DNA from: Diphasiastrum complanatum
Taxonomy: Eukaryota > Streptophyta > Lycopodiopsida > Lycopodiales > Lycopodiaceae
Assembly: GCA_029204225.1 (NCBI GenBank)
Contig: CM055102.1
Location: 40,227,220 to 40,291,219, forward strand
Direction of reading: 5' to 3'
DNA: 64,000 nt
Below, in pieces: positions 1-10,626 of the stretch. Below the pieces are notes generated by a model, which did not search any database, was not told the origin of the DNA, and was given only the letters and a program-made list of their open reading frames with translations. Positions within the stretch are counted from its first letter, which is position 1. Each line of letters opens with the position of its first letter. Position numbers and translations under genes: made by a program.

Positions 1-1330
1 ATGACATTGATACATTTATCTACATAATCCAAATTAATTGATTCAATCAACTTATTTTCTCTAAGAGTGTCAAGACAAAACTGAAGCTTATGATGTTTTC
101 CCTTAAAATGTGCATCACAACCTGATCCATACATCTTCTTTTGAAGCTTGAGATGCTGCGATGTACTTTGCCTCAGTCGAAGAAAGCGCAACTGATTTCT
201 GCTCCCTTGAGTTCCACAAAATTGGTCCCCTTGCCAGATAGAAACAGAACCCGGAGGTAGATTTTATGGTAGAGACTGTTCCTCCCCAATCTGAGTCGAA
301 GTAGCCTCGCAGGATGAGTGGGTCAATAGCATTTCCATCATAACATAAAATGTGATCTAAACCTCCCTGAATATATGTCATCACTCTCTTTAATGCTTTC
401 CAATGAGAGATCCTAGGATTAGACATGAATTGACTTAACGTGCTAACAATGTATGCTAAATCTGGTCCAGATACAACATTGCATACATCAAAGATCCTAT
501 TAGTGAATGATAAGGGTACTTTGCTATGTCGAGTACTTCACTATCAGAATCAGCACAGGTAGATTTAGTCAGTACTATACTTGGATCCATTGGAGTATCA
601 ATTGGTTTGCAATCAGACATATGAAACTTTTCTAAAATGTCTTTTAGATATGCATGCTGGCTAAGATAGATCTTCTTTTGAAGTCTATTTCTAGTAATGT
701 GAATTCCTAGCAAAAAATGGACAGCTCCTAAGTCAGGCATGTCAAATTCCTTTGACAGATCACTCTTAGTAGTGTTCAGAAGAGAAGTGTCATTAGACAA
801 AATAAATGCATCATCTACGTAAAGAGCTATGTGAATTGAATTGGTGCCTATATGCTTCGAATAAACATTACAATCAGCTGAATTGTTTGCAAATCCCAAT
901 TGAATGAGATAAGAGTTGATTCTATCGAACCATGCTCTTGTGACATGTTTCAGACCGTAGACTACTTTGTGCAGCTTGCACACTTTGTGCTCTTGGCCTT
1001 TGACTTCGAATCCTTTCGGTTGGAAGGTATGCAGCTCCTCTTCGATGTTGTCATTGAGAAATGTTGTCTTGACATCCATTTGGTGCATTTTGAGGTCTTC
1101 TGTGGCTGCTAACGCAATCAGAGTTCTGATTCACTACATCTTGACGACAGGACTGAAATTTTTTTGATAATCCACTCCTTGGACTTGAGTGAATCCTTTA
1201 GCCACTAGCTGTGCTTTCCATTTTGCAATGGAACTATCAAAGTTGATCTTCTTCTTGAAGATCCACTTGTTGTCGATAACACTCTTGTGAGTGGGGAAGT
1301 CAACCAGTGTCCAGGTCTGGTTCGTCAAAA
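1..1330 (-). pseudogene. Ty1/copia reverse transcriptase and RNase H remnant (copia-1)
   Basis: Minus-strand pol segment of an old copia element. From high to low coordinates it reads the start of RT (KWIFKKK, then KAQLVAKGFTQVQGVDY, 1134-1328), the RT core with an intact YVDD catalytic box at 813-824, the FLLGIHI and YHSLIGSLMY motifs, then the RNase H part (FDSDWGG, SSTEAKYIAASQA, 115-426). At least two breaks separate the pieces, near 1090-1135 and 427-455, so no functional enzyme can be made. The element runs off the left edge of the window, so its 3' LTR is not seen. The family assignment follows from the RT and RNase H motifs and from the order with the integrase and gag pieces at 1429-3735. 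Confidence 0.88.
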
Positions 1331-1428
1331 GTGAGTTGTATGCTTTTCATAGCTTCTTGCCACTTCACATTATCCTTGGAGTTAATTGCTTCAGCTAGGC
1401 TCTCTGGTTCTTCTGATGAAGTCCAAAA

Positions 1429-2504
1429 TTATTGAGGTGTATACCTCGCAGGAACTGTTCGAGTCCGTGAGGATATGCGGACGTTTGGTTGACCATGATG
1501 CGATGATGCTTCTTCTTGAATTTTTCCAGATCTACTCGAGCTAGCTTGGTCTGGTCTAATGATAGGTACTATTGGTTGCTCGGCTTCTATAGTTGTAGCT
1601 ACAGGTTCTATAGAATAAACATTATCGTTGGAAGATTCCATGCAACGTAAAATAGGATGAAATGACATAGCATCGTTTATCGGTGGTTGTTTGAAATCAT
1701 AATATGTATGTTCTTGAAATATTACATCCCTAGAGACAAATAGTACATTAGTGGATGGATCATAAACTTTATAAGCTTTATGCTCATTGGGATAGCCAAT
1801 AAAAATACATTTACTTGTACTATGATCCAGCTTCTTTCTAAGTTGTTTAGGAATGTGAACAAAACATATACAACCAAAGATTTTTAAATGGCTGACACTA
1901 GGCTTGTGCCCATGCCAAACTTCATGAGGAGTTTTGTTGTTGACGGCTTTGGTGTTGGATCTGTTTTGCATGTAACAGGTTGTGGCAGTAGCTTCTGCCC
2001 AGAACTTCGCAAGTATGTGTGCTTGATGTAGCATGGATTTGGCTGAGTTGAGAAGAGTTCATCCTTTCTACAATACCATTCTGTTGAGGTGAATAGGAAG
2101 TGGTGAACTGTCTTCTAATGCCATGTTCAGCCATGTAGTCGGACATCTCATTAGAGAGGTATTCGCCGCCACCATCAGTTCGGAGTGCTTCCACTTTTGT
2201 AGACGTTGAATCTCTTGAGGCATTCAAAGGCTTCAGATTTGTACTTAATGAGCATGACTGAAGACCATCTAGAATAATTATATATGAAAGTGATAAAATA
2301 GATTGCATCTCCTAAGGACGGAGTTGGCATTGGACCACAAAGATCACTATGTACGAGATGCAATACATGCTTTGTTTTGATGGAATGTGATTTGGAAAAC
2401 TTGCTTCTAGAGTGTTTGTCATACATGCATGATTCACAAAAGAAAGATTTCCTATCTAATGAAGAAGGGAAATACAATCCATCAACTAAGTTATTACAAT
2501 GCAT
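1429..2504 (-). pseudogene. Ty1/copia integrase remnant (copia-1)
   Basis: Integrase core of the same minus-strand copia element, broken into three overlapping frames (2175-2504, 1922-2308, 1429-2034). The pre-core CxxC pair is at the upstream end (FFCESCMYDKHSR). The three catalytic acidic positions can be placed: D in HSDLCGPM, D in RTDGGGEY and E in QQNGIVERMN. Downstream are the usual HKPSVSHLKIFGC and CIFIGYPNEHKAYKVYDP motifs of the copia integrase tail. At least two frameshifts prevent a full-length product. It lies between gag/protease (higher coordinates) and RT (lower), the Ty1/copia order. Confidence 0.87.
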
Positions 2505-2519
2505 ATAGGAAAGTGATCT

Positions 2520-3735
2520 TGTATTTACATGTCCAAATCAACTATGCCACATAATAGCATTATCGTTTACATTTTCATGAAAGATGCTAGCTAATGCAAC
2601 TGAATTAGAGAGTACATAAAGATTTTCTACTCTAGTGCATGTAGTCAGAGTAGTATCTTCCTTGAATATTGTACATTGCTCAGATGAGAAAGTAACAGTG
2701 TAGCCCTCATCAGTTATCTTAGAGACTGATAACAGGTTCTTCGATAGTTGAGGAACGTGAAGGACGTTGGAAACACAAATAGATAGATCGTTGTTGAATG
2801 TGATCTTGATTGTCCCTTTGCCTTCAACGTGTATGGTGCTTGAATCTCCGAGGTAGATGAATTGATCTCTGTTGTAAGCTGCATACTCGGTAAACCATTC
2901 CTTGCAAGAGGTCATGTGTTGGATAGCATCGTTGTCCAGGTAGCAGCTATCACAATCTTCATTGCTGTTGTTGTAAGCCATTAACAAATCCTTGAATTTC
3001 GCTGCGTTGGAGGAGTCTGGTTGTTGTTGTTGTTGCTTCTTCGCTTTGTTGTCTATCCGAATACGACACTCCTTGATGTCGTGATTGGCTCTCTTGCAAT
3101 ATCTGCAGAAAAATTTCTTTCGTGATCCACTATTCTCACCTTGAGTATGAGGCTTTTGTTGTTGTTGCTGCACTTGATTCTTGCCCTTGGAGTAGTCTTT
3201 CTTCTTGTTTTCAAGAGTGAGGTCGGGTTGTGTGGAGATCATCACCACAAAGTACTCATATGACTTTGGAAGAGAAGAAAGCAAGGTCATGACGGCATCA
3301 TCATCTTGAATAGAACATCCTACAGCTGATAACTGATCCAATAAAGACTTGAAGCTGTTGATGTGAGAAGTGATGGCAATAGAATCAGACATGCTAAGAG
3401 TAAAGAATTTCTTTCTAAGATGTAATCTAGTGGTTATATCATGAGCCTCATAGAGATTTGATAACAAATCTAATGCATCCTTAGAGGTTTTGCATGTAGT
3501 AACGTGGGATATTTGAGAGTCGGCCAGATTGAGTGTGATACATGCTAAGGTCTTCTAATGTTTGATCTTTCATGCCCTTGCTTGATCACCATCTTCTGGT
3601 TTCAGGTCAGCACCTTCTACTACATCCCAAAGATTTCTATCTATCAACATCATCCGAAGTTTTAACCTCCAGATGTAAAAGTTAGAACCATTGAACTTGT
3701 CAATGATTCTAGCTTCATTGGATGATGATAAGAGT
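2520..3735 (-). pseudogene. Ty1/copia gag and protease remnant (copia-1)
   Basis: Gag begins near 3735 (reading through KFNGSNFYIWRLKLRMM) and has stops before an open stretch from 3467 to 2538. A zinc knuckle CRYCKRANHDIKEC (CX2CX4HX4C) is at 3107-3066, flanked by runs of Gln. The protease site reads LDNDAIQHMT where copia elements have DSGASxHMT, so the catalytic D-S-G is lost. The conserved LHVPQLSKNLLSVSKIT segment and the start of the pre-integrase domain follow. The CAG/CAA-rich Gln runs (five each) are notable but common in gag. Its gag resembles the pieces at 10077-10425 and 25901-26425, so all three belong to one broad clade. Confidence 0.87.
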
Positions 3736-4695
3736 TACCTATATGAGATATACTTACAGTAATACAAATAGAACACACTTAATCTCTCGGTTTATATGAG
3801 CTACACTCTAGGGAGATAGAAGAACGTGAACAGAGAAGAAAGCAGAAATATTGCGGAACAACTCTCCCATTACAAGCAGCTGCTAAATGCAAAAACAGTC
3901 TAATAAAAAGCTTATGCTAAGTATAATCACAGCTTTGAGTGTTCTAGTTGTCCAACCGGATCTTAAAAATTAGTTCATACTTACAAAAATGAGAGTACAG
4001 TCCACCGAAGAGATTAGAAATAGTTTGTGTGTGTGTGGTATTACTGGAAGCTAGATTCAATATGAATTCTGAGTTCTGAAATAGATTGAAATGGCAGTGT
4101 GATAGCGCAAGTTTCTTAGGCATCAATGACAGCCATTGTCTAATCAGAAACTGAGGAGTCATAGACGTCCGTGTTCTGATTAGAGTGAGTGAACAAACAT
4201 TATCAAACAACAAATAATGTGCATTCAATCACAACAAGCATTCATCTACGTTATACACAGATAGAAAAACATGCTGCTGCTATATTACATTGAAGCACAA
4301 TCAAATAACAATTACAACCAAAAAATGGCGGCATAATTGGGAGGCTCAAATAATATGTCTCATGGACGGAGCGTCTCAAGTTATTTGTGCTGGGATGATC
4401 TATTTATAGATTGCATCCATGTATTAAGTACAGTAAATGTTTATCACCTAAGTAGGTAAGTCGTTGTACTTAGAAGTATATGGCTTTTGTGACAATTGTA
4501 CACATTGTATATTGTCAACAAACCAGGGAATGTTGACGTGAATGAGGACGTCACAAATTCTCTCACTTCACATTTTACATGAAGTGGTTTTCTCTCACTT
4601 CGCAAATTTCGTGAAGTGGCTGGGAACGTCTCTCGTTCAAAATAGATGACCTTTGGCATTTTCTCTCTCTTCGAGATTTTGCAAAAAAGTCGAAG
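3736..4695 (-). repeat. Leader and probable 5' LTR of copia-1
   Basis: Non-coding stretch between the gag start of copia-1 and the gypsy fragment beginning near 4696. On the minus strand a TATAAATA box lies at 4408-4401, followed by a GC-richer stretch, as expected for an LTR promoter. No clear primer-binding site or TG/CA termini were found, so LTR boundaries are uncertain. Positions 4550-4620 hold two related phrases (CTCTCACTTC...GAAGTGG), a small local repeat. Confidence 0.45.
4401..4408 (-). promoter_or_regulatory. TATA box of the copia-1 LTR
   Basis: TATAAATA on the minus strand, upstream in the transcription sense of the leader and gag of copia-1. Assigned from position and sequence only. 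Confidence 0.4.
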
Positions 4696-5524
4696 GTGTT
4701 CACAGGTCACTTTTGGTTAGCGGTATTCTATAAACTTGAAACTTCTTTGAGTTTAAGTTCTTCTGATCATCCTGAATCAGATGGCCAGATAGAAAGGACT
4801 TATCAAACTATGGAAGATATTTTGAGGACGTATGTTTCTCACAAGCAATCTCATTGGAAAAATTATCTCCCACTAGTTGAGTTTGCATATAACAGTAGAA
4901 AACATTCTGCTACAGGTTACAGTCCTTTTATGCTTATGTACGGTTTTCAACCTAAATCTTCAGTAAATGTTGAGATGAAGTCTGTTAAGATCAAGATGGT
5001 TGCTAACTTTTTGCATGATATGCAAGAGATGTTGCAAGTGGCTAAGGATAGTATCCGTAGTGCTCAGGATAGGGCTAAACACTATACCGACCTTAAGAGA
5101 TCTCCAAGAGATTTTAAAGCTGATGACTGGGTATATCTTAGGATTCCAAAAGATTCTAAGACGTTATAAGTTGTCTACCCATTATTGAGGACCTTTCAGG
5201 ATTGTACGTAGAATTAGTTATTTGGCGTATGAACTCGATCTTCAAGGAAAATCGACTGCACATCGAGTGTTTCATGTAAGTTGTTTGAAACTAGGTTTAC
5301 ATGATGGTGATACAGTTGGATCGGATGAGGATTTATCTTATTTGAAAGATTTGTCACTTAGTATACCTTTGGAACTTGAGAAAGTGCCCAGAACCAGAGA
5401 TAGACAATTGAGAAATCTCTTTATCTCTGAGTGCTTAGTTCGGTGAAAGGGTCATACTGAGGATGATGATTTGTGGGAGAGAGTTGATAGCATAAAGAAG
5501 ATTTTTTCGAAGTTTAGCTTTTAA
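4696..5524 (+). pseudogene. Ty3/gypsy integrase C-terminus with chromodomain (gypsy-1)
   Basis: The frame opens inside the integrase core (FTGHFW) and includes the catalytic Glu in DGQIERTYQ, the WKNYLPLVEFAYNS and GYSPFMLMYGFQP motifs, then the C-terminal DDWVYLRIPKDSK segment. A stop at 5167-5169 breaks the frame before the GPY/F region. The frame at 5222-5446 continues with AHRVFHVSCLK and a chromodomain-like tail (RQLRNLFISECLVR). A TGA at 5444-5446 replaces the Trp codon expected in the 'VRWKGH' motif, and the same frame then runs on to TAA at 5522-5524 (KGHTEDDDLWERVD). The chromodomain marks it as a chromovirus-type gypsy element. The 5' part (gag, protease, RT) is missing; the fragment starts directly next to copia-1 LTR sequence. 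Confidence 0.87.
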
Positions 5525-5530
5525 GGATAG

Positions 5531-5545
5531 AAAAAGAGGGAATAA
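5531..5545 (+). other. Polypurine tract of gypsy-1
   Basis: A purine-rich run (AAAAAGAGGGAATAA) just downstream of the chromodomain stop and immediately before the LTR start TGTTATGTCC at 5546. This is the expected place for the plus-strand primer. Confidence 0.65.
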
Positions 5546-5712
5546 TGTTATGTCCATGACCAGTACATAGGATACAATATACTCCTAGACTTGGATACAC
5601 GGTACTCCAGTGAAACAAGCTATTAGTTATGCCATGTCATATTGGATGTGACCCAAAAGTAACTAATATCTTTGTGAGGCCCAGAGCACACTAAATGGAG
5701 TTTAGACAATGA
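5546..5712 (+). repeat. Truncated 3' LTR of gypsy-1
   Basis: Starts TGTTATGTCCATGACC right after the polypurine tract. It matches, in reverse orientation, the LTR pieces ending at 45522 and 54930 (shared phrases ACTTGGATACACGGTACTCC, GTGACCC, AACTAATATC and GAGGCCCAGA). Similarity stops after GGAGTTTAGACAA near 5711, where unrelated copia leader sequence begins. It is therefore cut off after about 167 bp. Confidence 0.75.
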
Positions 5713-5852
5713 TGCGAAATAATAAAGGTGGAACACAAATTACAAATATCAATCAGGCTTTGTAACGAAACGAAGCGAAACTAGACGAAACGAAACGAAA
5801 TAAAATGAAACGAAGCGAAGTAAAACGAAACATGAACGAGCTCTGATATTGA
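5713..5852 (-). repeat. Copia leader fragment with ACGAA repeats and primer-binding site
   Basis: On the minus strand this is the sequence just 3' of an LTR. ATATCAGAGC at 5849-5840 resembles the initiator-tRNA-Met primer site (TGGTATCAGAGC with its first bases changed), followed by a leader. Within it, 5764-5831 is a short tandem array of ACGAA/GCGAA/ATGAA units, 10 or more imperfect copies on the plus strand. The leader ends abruptly at the gypsy-1 LTR fragment. Confidence 0.5.
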
Positions 5853-6586
5853 CATTGCTGAAGCGAAATCAAATTAATCGTGAACGAAATGAATTCAAAT
5901 GGATTTCAGATATGATTGTTGGTCATTGCCTGCTATATCATTCCTACAATCCTCCAGAAAGTAGATAGACATTGCTGATCTACGTTATAGATTAATCCAA
6001 CATTCAATAAAATTGAACTAGTGTGCGGAATTGATAAAACAAGTGAATGAGATACACAAGCGATAGCAGACAATAATTCATTCAAGATCAAACAAAAATA
6101 AGAGTGATATGTGCGTAATAGCTACAACATCTATTGATCTTCTTGATTTCGAGCGTTGTATGACAGATCCACACAACGCATTGGCGTGAGAGAAAATAAT
6201 GTTCTCTCACGAGTAGCGTCTCGCTTACTAACGGACTTCTTGGATCTGCTGATCCACTTACAAAATTGTCTGGCTCACAAGCAGACTTCTATTCTATATA
6301 TTTTTTATCTGCTACTGTATATATCTTATATATCTAGTAATTGCATAGATGGGCAAAACAATCTATAACTAATCATGGATTACAAGAGAGGTGGGTTAGG
6401 CACGTCCTAACGCTCTTCCGTTGACGTCATTGTATTAAATCAGGGTCTTTGTATTTCGTGGTACTTGCATGATCTTCCTGATCCTTTGGAGCGTGAAGGT
6501 CAAAAAGGTGTCACAAAGATTTTGGTGTCACTTTGAGTCATTTTAACTTTTGCGTTGTCTGACTTTCTCCTATAGTATCATGAACA
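5853..6586 (-). repeat. Copia-2 LTR
   Basis: Read on the minus strand it starts TGTTCATGATAC right after a purine-rich tract (GCGAAAGAAAAA, 6598-6587) that follows the end of the copia-2 RNase H frame, and ends near 5853 next to a primer-site-like sequence. Length is about 734 bp. AT-rich TATA-like sequence is at 6295-6340. The LTR therefore has pol on its 5' side and a primer site plus leader on its 3' side, which a simple element would not show at one LTR. Confidence 0.55.
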
Positions 6587-6611
6587 TTTTTCTTTCGCAA
6601 ACATTTTGCGT

Positions 6612-7740
6612 TTATGTCTTTTTGTCAAGATGTTTGCGAACATTTTTGCTTCGTGTCTTTTCATCAAACTGAGAGCTAAAAGCTAGCAAAGCTTTGAAAA
6701 CAGAAACATTTTGTTTCTTTAGCTCCCTCTCAAAGTGTGGTAGCTTAATGACTCCAAGACTGCTCCTCTGTTTCTCAAACAGACCTTTGTCTAAGGCCTT
6801 TGTAAAAATGTTAGCCACCATCTCCTTTGTTCCAATGAAAATAGTCTGCAACATCTTCTTCCCGATCAGATCTCTTATCAAGTGATACTTGATTGCAATG
6901 TATTTCGTCCTTAAATGAAACACATGATCCTTTGTCAGATGTATTGTCCATTTGCAAAATCAGAGGCTCGTTTCTTGTTTAGCCCAGTTCGTCAAGAAAC
7001 TGTTTGAGCCAAATGATTTTATTAGCCATCTTTGCTGCTACAACGTACTTTGCTTCGCAGGATGACTGAACCACAATGGTCTGCTTCTTGCTAACCCAGA
7101 GAATTGCTGCTCCTAAGGCGATGGTGCATCCTCTTGAGACACTTTTGCAGTCATCCTTGAGAGATGTCCAGCTAGCATCATTGTAGGAAAGCGTCTAGAA
7201 CCCTGCATCACGAGAATAACACAAACCAAAATTCTTTGTTAATTGAAGGTATTGCAAAATTCATTTTGCAATCTTCCAATGTGTTTAGCCTGGACTCGTA
7301 CAGAATTGGATTATCCTGAACACGGCATAAGCGATGTCAGAACGTGTGTTATCTACAAGGTACATCAATGATCCGATCAGCTTCCTATATGGTATAAGCT
7401 GTATCAATTCTCTTTCTTCTTCAGTCTTCGAACAGTCTTCATTCGTCAGGACTGTTCTTGCAAGCATTGGAGTATTTGCTCCTTTACAACTCAACATCCC
7501 AAAATCTTCTAAGACTTTTTGGGTATATTTGGACTGATGAAGGTATAATCTACCTCCCTTATAGTCCCTGTCAATCTGTAAGCCAAGATAACATATGGCT
7601 TCTCCCAGGTCTGCAATCTCGAAATGTTTCGAAATGTCATACTTCACCTCAACAATAAGCTCTTCACTTTTGCAGAATATCAAAGTGTTGTCCACATACA
7701 CAGCTACTTCTACTTGGTTGGGTGGTTTCTCCATAGTGTG
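6612..7740 (-). pseudogene. Ty1/copia RT C-terminus and RNase H remnant (copia-2)
   Basis: RT piece 7285-7734 shows VAVYVDNTLIF, where the catalytic YVDD has become YVDN, then DLGEAICYLGLQI and YRKLIGSLMYL. The RNase H piece 6612-6923 ends with ANIFTKALDKGLFEKQRSSLGV, the usual copia C-terminus. The stretch between (6924-7284) carries RNase H-like sequence in shifted frames. Everything upstream of the RT palm (gag, protease, integrase) is gone. The YVDD-to-YVDN change alone should inactivate RT. Confidence 0.85.
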
Positions 7741-8593
7741 TTATCCAATGTGTTTGTACTTTGTAAGCAGGATCTAAGGAGCTTCTCTTATATGTGCCTT
7801 AGAGAGATCTGAGAAAAACTTGAAGTAACCTGTAAATCAGAAAAAGGACTTACTGAAGATTTAAGTAAGGAAAACCATTTAGAAAACGCTTCCATTAACC
7901 ATTTATGTGACATCATCCAAGGTCAACGGGTAATAAAAATTACCTTCCAAGGAATCACAGGAAAATGGGTCAATCAATGTTTAAGAATTTTACCAATATA
8001 TCTTTCATAAAGAAATAGCTTGCCGGGTTTTTGGTTTTCTAAATTTGAGATATCCTTAAGGGGTCATGGCCTATATCTCAAATTTTCGACAAAACACCCA
8101 TTTTGTGACCTATAGTATTTGGCATCATTAAGATTTACGGCCTCACTATGGTCAAATTAATCAGTTAGTTTTAGATCTTCATTTTCGAATCGCATGCGTC
8201 CCATACCACATGTTCTTCCGCCATGAAGGCCTTCCACTTCCTGATCAAAGTGTCTCAAAATCCTGATTGATATGAAAAATACATAAATCAATTGAGACAA
8301 CACCCATGATACCATTGAAGTTCTCAGGAATTTCACATTCCAACTTCAGAGTACTAATCCCAACTCATTGAGGAATGAGAATACCTCATATATCATTTGT
8401 ATCGGCCTCTTATGTTCATTTATCTGTTGGTACGCCCTAGTTTCAAGCATATCAAAAAAATTGCTTTTTTTGTTTATTTTCAGGCTTTTTCATCTTGGGC
8501 TTCAGGGTCGTTTGGTCGTGCGTGTTTTTTTGTGAGGCAACCACGGTGCTATCATAGGTCTTGGCCACACGGATAGCATTTCCCAAAGATTGG
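7741..8593. other. Intergenic stretch with a perfect 13-bp hairpin
   Basis: No gene is supported. A perfect inverted repeat AAATTTGAGATAT (8041-8053) / ATATCTCAAATTT (8073-8085) with a 19-nt loop is present. An open frame without ATG (about 7800-8010, plus) reads as ordinary-looking protein but has no recognised motif. Confidence 0.4.
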
Positions 8594-8733
8594 AGGATAT
8601 ATCAGGTGGGGGATTGGGTATATTTGAGAATTTCAAAGGATTCTAGTGTAATGCATACCGGCAAGTAATATAAATTGTCCCCTAGGTATAGAGGACCGTA
8701 TCAGATCTTGAAAAAGATTGGAAATGTCATGTC
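8594..8733 (+). pseudogene. Ty3/gypsy integrase C-terminal (GPY) fragment
   Basis: The plus frame reads VGDWVYLRISKDS, a TAA at the HTGK*YKL position, then KLSPRYRGPYQILKKIGN. This is the GPY/F module of gypsy integrases and resembles the DDWVYLRIPKDSK segment of gypsy-1. It ends directly at an LTR-like start (TGTCATGTCC at 8725) with no chromodomain between, so the 3' end of pol has been deleted. It was missed as an ORF because it lacks ATG. Confidence 0.75.
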
Positions 8734-9480
8734 CACGACTGGTCTCGGGCAATGTGTCCATGCTAGGGATTAGTAGACTAATGACCCGTAAGTTAATTGT
8801 GACTATAAGAGAATTGGGGCCCTTATTTTTTTAAGGTCATAATTAATGGTTATAGGCCTAAACTCATGATGGTGGATTTGTATGGATCTATCAATGAGTC
8901 TTTGGGAAACTGGATGACGTGGCTCGGGTAGGCTGCAGAGGTGTCTAGTGAGGTGTCACAGTGCACTACTAGTGGTGCATGGGCCTTGGAGGATATAAGT
9001 ATACCTATTGGGCTCTCACTAGTGTATCCTTGATTGTGTCTAGTAGCCATACGCTGCTGGTGTGATGCCTCATTGATTTGTGTGGGTCTATCAATGAGTC
9101 ATTGGGAAACTGGATGACGTGGCTCAGATAGGCTGCAGATGTGTCTAGTGAGGTGCCACAGTGCACTACTAGTGGTGCATGGGCCTTGGACGGCATAAGT
9201 ATACCTATTGGGCTCTCACTAGTGTATCCTTGATTGTGTCTAGTAGTCGTACGCTACTGGTGTGATGCCTCATTCCTCTTTGAGATTGATCCATAGCTTG
9301 GGGGTTAGATTCCTTCAATCTAGGATTGGTTGGGTTGGTTTGTCACCATCTGTTTCCTTTGTATTGCTTGTTATTGGCATGCTTAGAATAGGATTCTTGG
9401 TTTAGGACTTTATATAAAGAGTCAAAAGGCAATTAAAAAGTAAAGAGCAACGAATAGGGGTGTTTAGCCCTCTAACATTC
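8725..9480 (+). repeat. Gypsy LTR-like sequence with a 200-bp tandem duplication
   Basis: Starts TGTCATGTCCACGACTGG, similar to the gypsy-1 LTR start, and carries a TATATAA box at 9411-9417. Inside it, 8875-9074 and 9075-9274 are two tandem copies of the same 200-bp unit, nearly identical by eye (for example ATGGGCCTTGGA and GGGCTCTCACTAGTGTATCC in both). The 3' boundary is not visible; the end given is approximate. Confidence 0.55.
8875..9274. repeat. Tandem duplication, 2 x 200 bp
   Basis: Both units begin GATTTG and contain TCTATCAATGAGTC at exactly 200-bp spacing (8889 and 9089) and end GTGTGATGCCTCATT. Only a handful of substitutions separate them, so the duplication is younger than the LTR it sits in. 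Confidence 0.9.
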
Positions 9481-10018
9481 CAGGTGATCACATTCATAGG
9501 CAAATATACAGGAAGGATGTTAAAAGCATGTTTGCTATAAATACAAAACAATAGAGAAAAGAGCGACTTGAGATCGGAGCCATTTGTTGTGCCAAAGTTA
9601 AGTATTCACTAATTAATTAGCTCTTCCTTTTCTCGTGCCAATGCTTTTAGAGAGCTATGAGTGAAACTCTGTTGAGTTGATTTTGACCCATATCCATAGG
9701 AGGGCTCCATATTTGAGCTGCCTAAGCATCGTTGTCAGAAAGAAGGCTCTCATCGGAAAGCTCATCAAATGGAGCTGAATTGTCAATGTTCCTCAAATTT
9801 TTCTTCTCTTTTCGAACCTAATCTTTGCTTTCGAGGTTCGAAATAATAAAAAAATAATTGCAAATAATACTTACTTGATTCATATTTTATACAAGGACAA
9901 ATTATATTATTATACATATGTAAATGTTAATATGGTTTGTGTTATCAATGTTCTGCACTACAACATTGTAGCCATTGTAAAACTTTCTAAATGTACATTG
10001 CGTACAATGAACTACATT
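9481..10018. other. Intergenic, nothing assigned
   Basis: AT-rich sequence without a supported gene or recognisable element. It is the left flank of the copia-3 insertion. Confidence 0.4.
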
Positions 10019-10076
10019 GGCACTGTCAGAAATAGGATAGATAATGTAATGCAAAAACTTCCTACTTCCAATGCAT

Positions 10077-10425
10077 GATCTTGAATGTAAAAAAATTCCT
10101 TCGTAGATGTAACTTAGTAGTTACGTCCCTCACGTCATATAGTGAATTCTGGATGTCCCAAACGTCTTTTGAAGTTTTAGCTTCCGCTATGTGTCCAATC
10201 TGTGTATCTGATATATTGAGGATAATAAGCGCGAAAGCTTTACCATCTTTCAATTTCCATTTTGAGTCGATTGTGTCATCCTCATGTTTTACTTATGTAC
10301 TTGTAATAACATTCCATAACTCGTTGGCGATTAGCAAGGTCTTCATCTTAAATCTCCACAAATGATAATTGGATCCATTCAGCTTTCTTCAATAAGACCA
10401 GCTTTACTTTGAGAATCCATCTGGA
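10077..10425 (-). pseudogene. Truncated copia gag (copia-3)
   Basis: Encodes the N-terminal part of gag (KAFALIILNISDTQIGHIAEA, then VWDI, LYDVRD and LHLRRNFFTF), very similar to the gag at 25901-26425. It stops where gag is fused to the residual 3' LTR. The N-terminal portion is frameshifted. No zinc knuckle remains. Confidence 0.75.
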
Positions 10426-10626
10426 ACTTAGTCTGTCGATTGTATCGATGACGCTAAGATGTAGTAATGCCAACAACAGGAAATCAATACTTTGAACCTG
10501 AAACGATGAAAGGAACTGAAGAATATGATATTAATTTGATATCACGAAAGATATCACGTATTAGAGCTTTCGTTCTGATATTGAAATAGTATTAGGCCTT
10601 GAAGAAGAATCAATGCTTTGATACCA

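Noticed and set aside
7800-8010. 62-codon frame without ATG (plus)
   Set aside because: Protein-like composition, but no start, no motif and no neighbouring element that would explain it.
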